Below are positions 8,687 to 10,994 of a stretch of DNA of 10,994 nt, one piece after another. Every line of letters begins with the position of its first letter. Positions within the stretch are counted from its first letter, which is position 1. The stretch is from contig JAOXYB010057512.1 of NCBI GenBank assembly GCA_028565635.1, positions 1-10,994 of the forward strand, given 5' to 3'. The notes below the pieces were generated by a model. The model made no database searches and was not told the origin of the DNA. It saw nothing but the letters and a program-made list of their open reading frames with translations. The position numbers were made by a program, and so were the translations under genes. This DNA comes from Phoronis ovalis (lineage: Eukaryota; Phoronida; Phoronidae).

Positions 8687-9939
8687 CTAAAAGAATAGAA
8701 AAAGTTCTTTAAAAGTGGATGTACGAGAGCCAGAAAGACAACAATCTACATATAGGAAAACAGAGATATACAGTTATATAGCACAGACTATGCGAAGAAT
8801 TACTCTCCTTGTGCATGTAAATGTCCACTGACAACACTTGAATAATTCTAAGTAAAATTGCATAGATGATGGAAGTTGCAATGTCATAAATGTGTGCTAG
8901 CAACTTGACAAAACTCAAACCTCAGGCTGGCCTTGCTTTATAGCAAAGCACCATTGAGACTCTGGGAATAGACTCTTAGGCTATAACCAAAACTATTAGT
9001 TTTAGTTAGTAGCAGCAGTTACTGGACTTACCAAGACATCACTGTCACAGGGATACCAGATACCATTACACATGTATTGATAAGTGTACCATTACTTTAT
9101 TCATTATTTATTATGATCCAATACAAATTCATCAGTTTTTACACAACACCTTACTCTTAATTATACTCGTCAACAGAAAACCGCCATTTCGATTAAATGT
9201 ACTTACTTTCCATTTTCCTCATCATAATCTGCATCAGGTGGTGGAGGTGGAGGCAATGGAGGAGATGTAACTCCAACAGATGACTGGTTCAATAATCTCC
9301 CTTGTTGATTAAATGGTTGTGTTGAATTCATACTCGAATACATCGCATTATTTGTAGTCACAATGTTGGACTCTGCGTAATGACTTCCTTGGCCTCCATG
9401 AGGAGCAGGATTGTCAAAGGGGGCCGGCGGCGGTGGTAGGTTAGAGTAGGGATCTCGTGAAGCCGGTACATGAAGTGGGCTACTGTACAGTGATCTACTG
9501 TCAAAAGCTACAAGCATAATTTGAGCAAATTAAACTTTTAATGGTTGGATTTTATCATCTGATTGCAATATCACACCTGGATTAAACATGACTTTCTGGT
9601 TCATCCGACTCTTGGGAATCTGACCTTTAACAAAAAGTATACAACTAGAATTCAAAAGCAATATTTTCCAATCTCTGACATCAGTTTGATGATTAGGTGA
9701 CCTCTTCCCATCACGTTAGAAAGAACTAATGGAGGTCTTGTAATAAAATCAAATGCCAAAAGTAACATTCAGATTTGAACTAAATTGATATTTGACTAAG
9801 TCAAACCTTGACTGCTCATTGTTTGAGGAAAGCTGTGTGTAGGGATGTGTGGTGTGCTAGGTGATACACCTGATTGCTGAACACTGCCACCAACTGTTGT
9901 AACCCCTGGTGGACCAATGGTAGGGGGCGGAGGAGGTGC
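8614..9939 (-). CDS. BAIAP2: IRSp53/BAIAP2-like I-BAR family protein, C-terminal four exons (partial)
   Basis: Minus-strand exons 9939–9807, 9624–9577, 9507–9207 and 8686–8614 (TGA) join in frame (entry phase 0, then phases 1, 1, 2) to 184 C-terminal residues. The first exon opens APPPPPTIGPPG. The third is rich in P, S, N and Q and carries NLPPPPAPFDNP and SPPLPPPPPPDADYDEE, both LPPPP ligands of Ena/VASP EVH1 domains. The last exon is only 73 nt and ends VKLRKAQTNDRSAPRI plus Tyr. This matches the C-terminal WH2-like motif of IRSp53 and IRTKS (VxLRPTxTNDRSAPxI). Family members bend membranes through an N-terminal I-BAR domain and recruit actin regulators through a central SH3 domain; both should lie beyond 10994. 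MIM/MTSS1 shares the NDRSAP tail, but the helix typical of its WH2 domain is absent, so IRSp53 type is preferred. Confidence 0.8.
8687..9206 (-). other. Last intron of the IRSp53-like gene
   Basis: The donor AAA|GTAAGTAC at 9207/9206 is near-consensus. The 520 bp contain no convincing extra exon. A minor hairpin, TGCTTT and AAAGCA with a five-base loop, sits at 8934–8950. The minus-strand open frame at 8709–8918 is hydrophobic and intronic in character. A donor-like GGTAAGTCC on the minus strand near 9030 follows a short open stretch (IWYPCDSDVL), but no acceptor makes it an exon. Confidence 0.65.
9577..9624 (-). CDS. BAIAP2: 48-nt symmetrical exon of the IRSp53-like gene
   Basis: This exon encodes QIPKSRMNQKVMFNP plus parts of two split codons. 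Both flanking introns are phase 1 (182 and 69 bp), so the exon can be skipped without changing frame. Its acceptor, TGTTAAAG, is weaker than its neighbours'. The frame is fixed by the adjoining exons, because the other acceptor, after GTCAG, leads to a stop. Confidence 0.68.
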
Positions 9940-10994
9940 CTACAAGAATAAGAGCACATTTCTAAAATGTGATTGAACTAGATAGACAGTAGAAAAGAAA
10001 ATGAACATTTTATGAGCCATCTATAGCAAGATTTTACCCTGCGAATGGTAAGTATTAGGCAAATATAGCTATGACCAGATTGTTGTTGGCAAATACATTT
10101 TGAAATTCATAGTCACAAAAGATTTCTTTTGCCATATATACATACACACAAGCACCATTAGTCACCAGATTCTAACTAATTCGTTTCTTTTACTGTTGTT
10201 AGTATGCCGGGACAACACCTTGAAAATTGTTAAAAATTTGATACAGAATAACTGTGGGCATAATGTGAACTAAATACTATTTAGCCCGCATTATGGAAAA
10301 TTCTTAGCAAAACAGGAAAATATCATGTAATAATGCCACCATGAAATGCAAAGAGGCTTTGTTTTCAAATTCATTGCATAAAATCACTCAATACATTGGA
10401 CAATTAGAAATATTTTTCAAAACACAAATGTAGAAATTTTGAAAATATTAATTATCCTAGTTTTTAGATATAATAGCATTCACTCAGAAAAAAACAGGAC
10501 AGATATGAAGTGTTGCACTTTTCAAACTAGTTATGAGAACCCATTGTATTATTCCAAGTAAGAGTATTAGTACCAGGCATCAATGTTAACCCACAATCCA
10601 ACAAGCTGAAAATGTTATAAACTAAAATTAACAGTTTGCTATGTAAAGTTGTCATTACTTCCTGATATTCAAATTCTAAGCAGCGACTGGTCCACTTGTA
10701 ATACCCTGAAATAAATGATTATCACATGGTGACATGTCATCTCTTCTCATGTATGAGACGAAAACAGTATTTGCTTGCAGGAGTCTCCCCCTATGGGCCT
10801 GTAGTCAATGTCATGATGAGCTGCCATTTAACAGATTAATTTTTTCTCCTGCTTGCCAGAATAATTGTTAGGATATTGGTGGCTATTTTGTTTCTTGGAC
10901 TCCTTCTGTGGGAGGAGAATTAATTGGATAAGAATTAAGAGATGTTTGAGACATGAAATTGGCAAATATTTGAGAACTATATTTTGGAGCACTC
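9940..10994 (-). other. Intron of the IRSp53-like gene, possible exon at the window edge
   Basis: The acceptor for the exon at 9939 is TTCTTGTAG. Upstream sequence is mostly AT-rich without coding character. On the minus strand 10993–10886 is open for 36 codons of Ser/Pro/Asn-rich sequence (SAPKYSSQIF…NSPPTEG) before a TAG. It could be a proline-rich exon ending at 10901 before a poor donor (GGA|GTCCAA), which would join in phase 0 to 9939. A second weak candidate follows the acceptor TTTATTTCAG at 10706, where one frame reads YYKWTSRCLEFEYQE and another GITSGPVAA. No SH3 or I-BAR sequence is visible. Confidence 0.5.

Noticed and set aside
8709-8918. 69-codon hydrophobic minus-strand frame
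   Set aside because: It falls in the last intron of the IRSp53-like gene and its composition reflects AT-rich intron sequence.
9207-9507. Assignment of the proline-rich exon to Abl interactor (ABI)
   Set aside because: PPPPPPxxDYDEE resembles ABI just before its SH3 domain, but no SH3 exon follows. The next exon gives the IRSp53/MIM-type TNDRSAP tail.

Overview
This is intron-rich animal DNA, AT-rich and fairly compact. Every gene seen is split by GT–AG introns of about 70–1300 bp, start contexts are Kozak-like, and no bacterial signals are present. An I-BAR family (IRSp53/MIM-type) C-terminus points to a metazoan, probably an invertebrate. I cannot name the species.

Layout. (1) Positions 1–900 hold non-coding, repeat-bearing upstream sequence: a short GCCCCC-type tandem repeat, a four-times reiterated TTTAGGG motif and a TATA-like box. 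(2) Positions 1060–6858, plus strand: an eight-exon gene for a 671-residue cytosolic protein, about 18 leucine-rich repeats followed by an acidic, low-complexity tail. Its first long intron (2150–3338) contains a degenerate tandem array whose units can each fold into a short hairpin. (3) Positions 6859–7744: the 3' region and convergent intergenic DNA. (4) Positions 7745–8309, minus strand: a tentative small gene. Three exons join in frame to a roadblock/LC7-like product with resemblance to the Ragulator subunit LAMTOR4; its first exon was not found. (5) Positions 8614–9939, minus strand: the last four exons of an IRSp53/BAIAP2-like gene. They encode a proline-rich region with Ena/VASP-type LPPPP motifs and the family's C-terminal WH2-like VKLRxxxTNDRSAPxI motif. 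(6) Positions 9940–10994: mostly intron of that gene, perhaps with one more exon at the window edge.

The LRR gene converges on the two minus-strand genes, which lie head to tail about 300 bp apart. Nothing suggests that the three act in one pathway: the IRSp53-like protein links membranes to actin, the roadblock-like candidate would be a lysosomal scaffold subunit, and the LRR protein is an orphan scaffold. The exon models were spliced by eye. The LRR and IRSp53 models are well supported because every junction keeps frame and completes a repeat or motif. The LAMTOR4-like model is a hypothesis.
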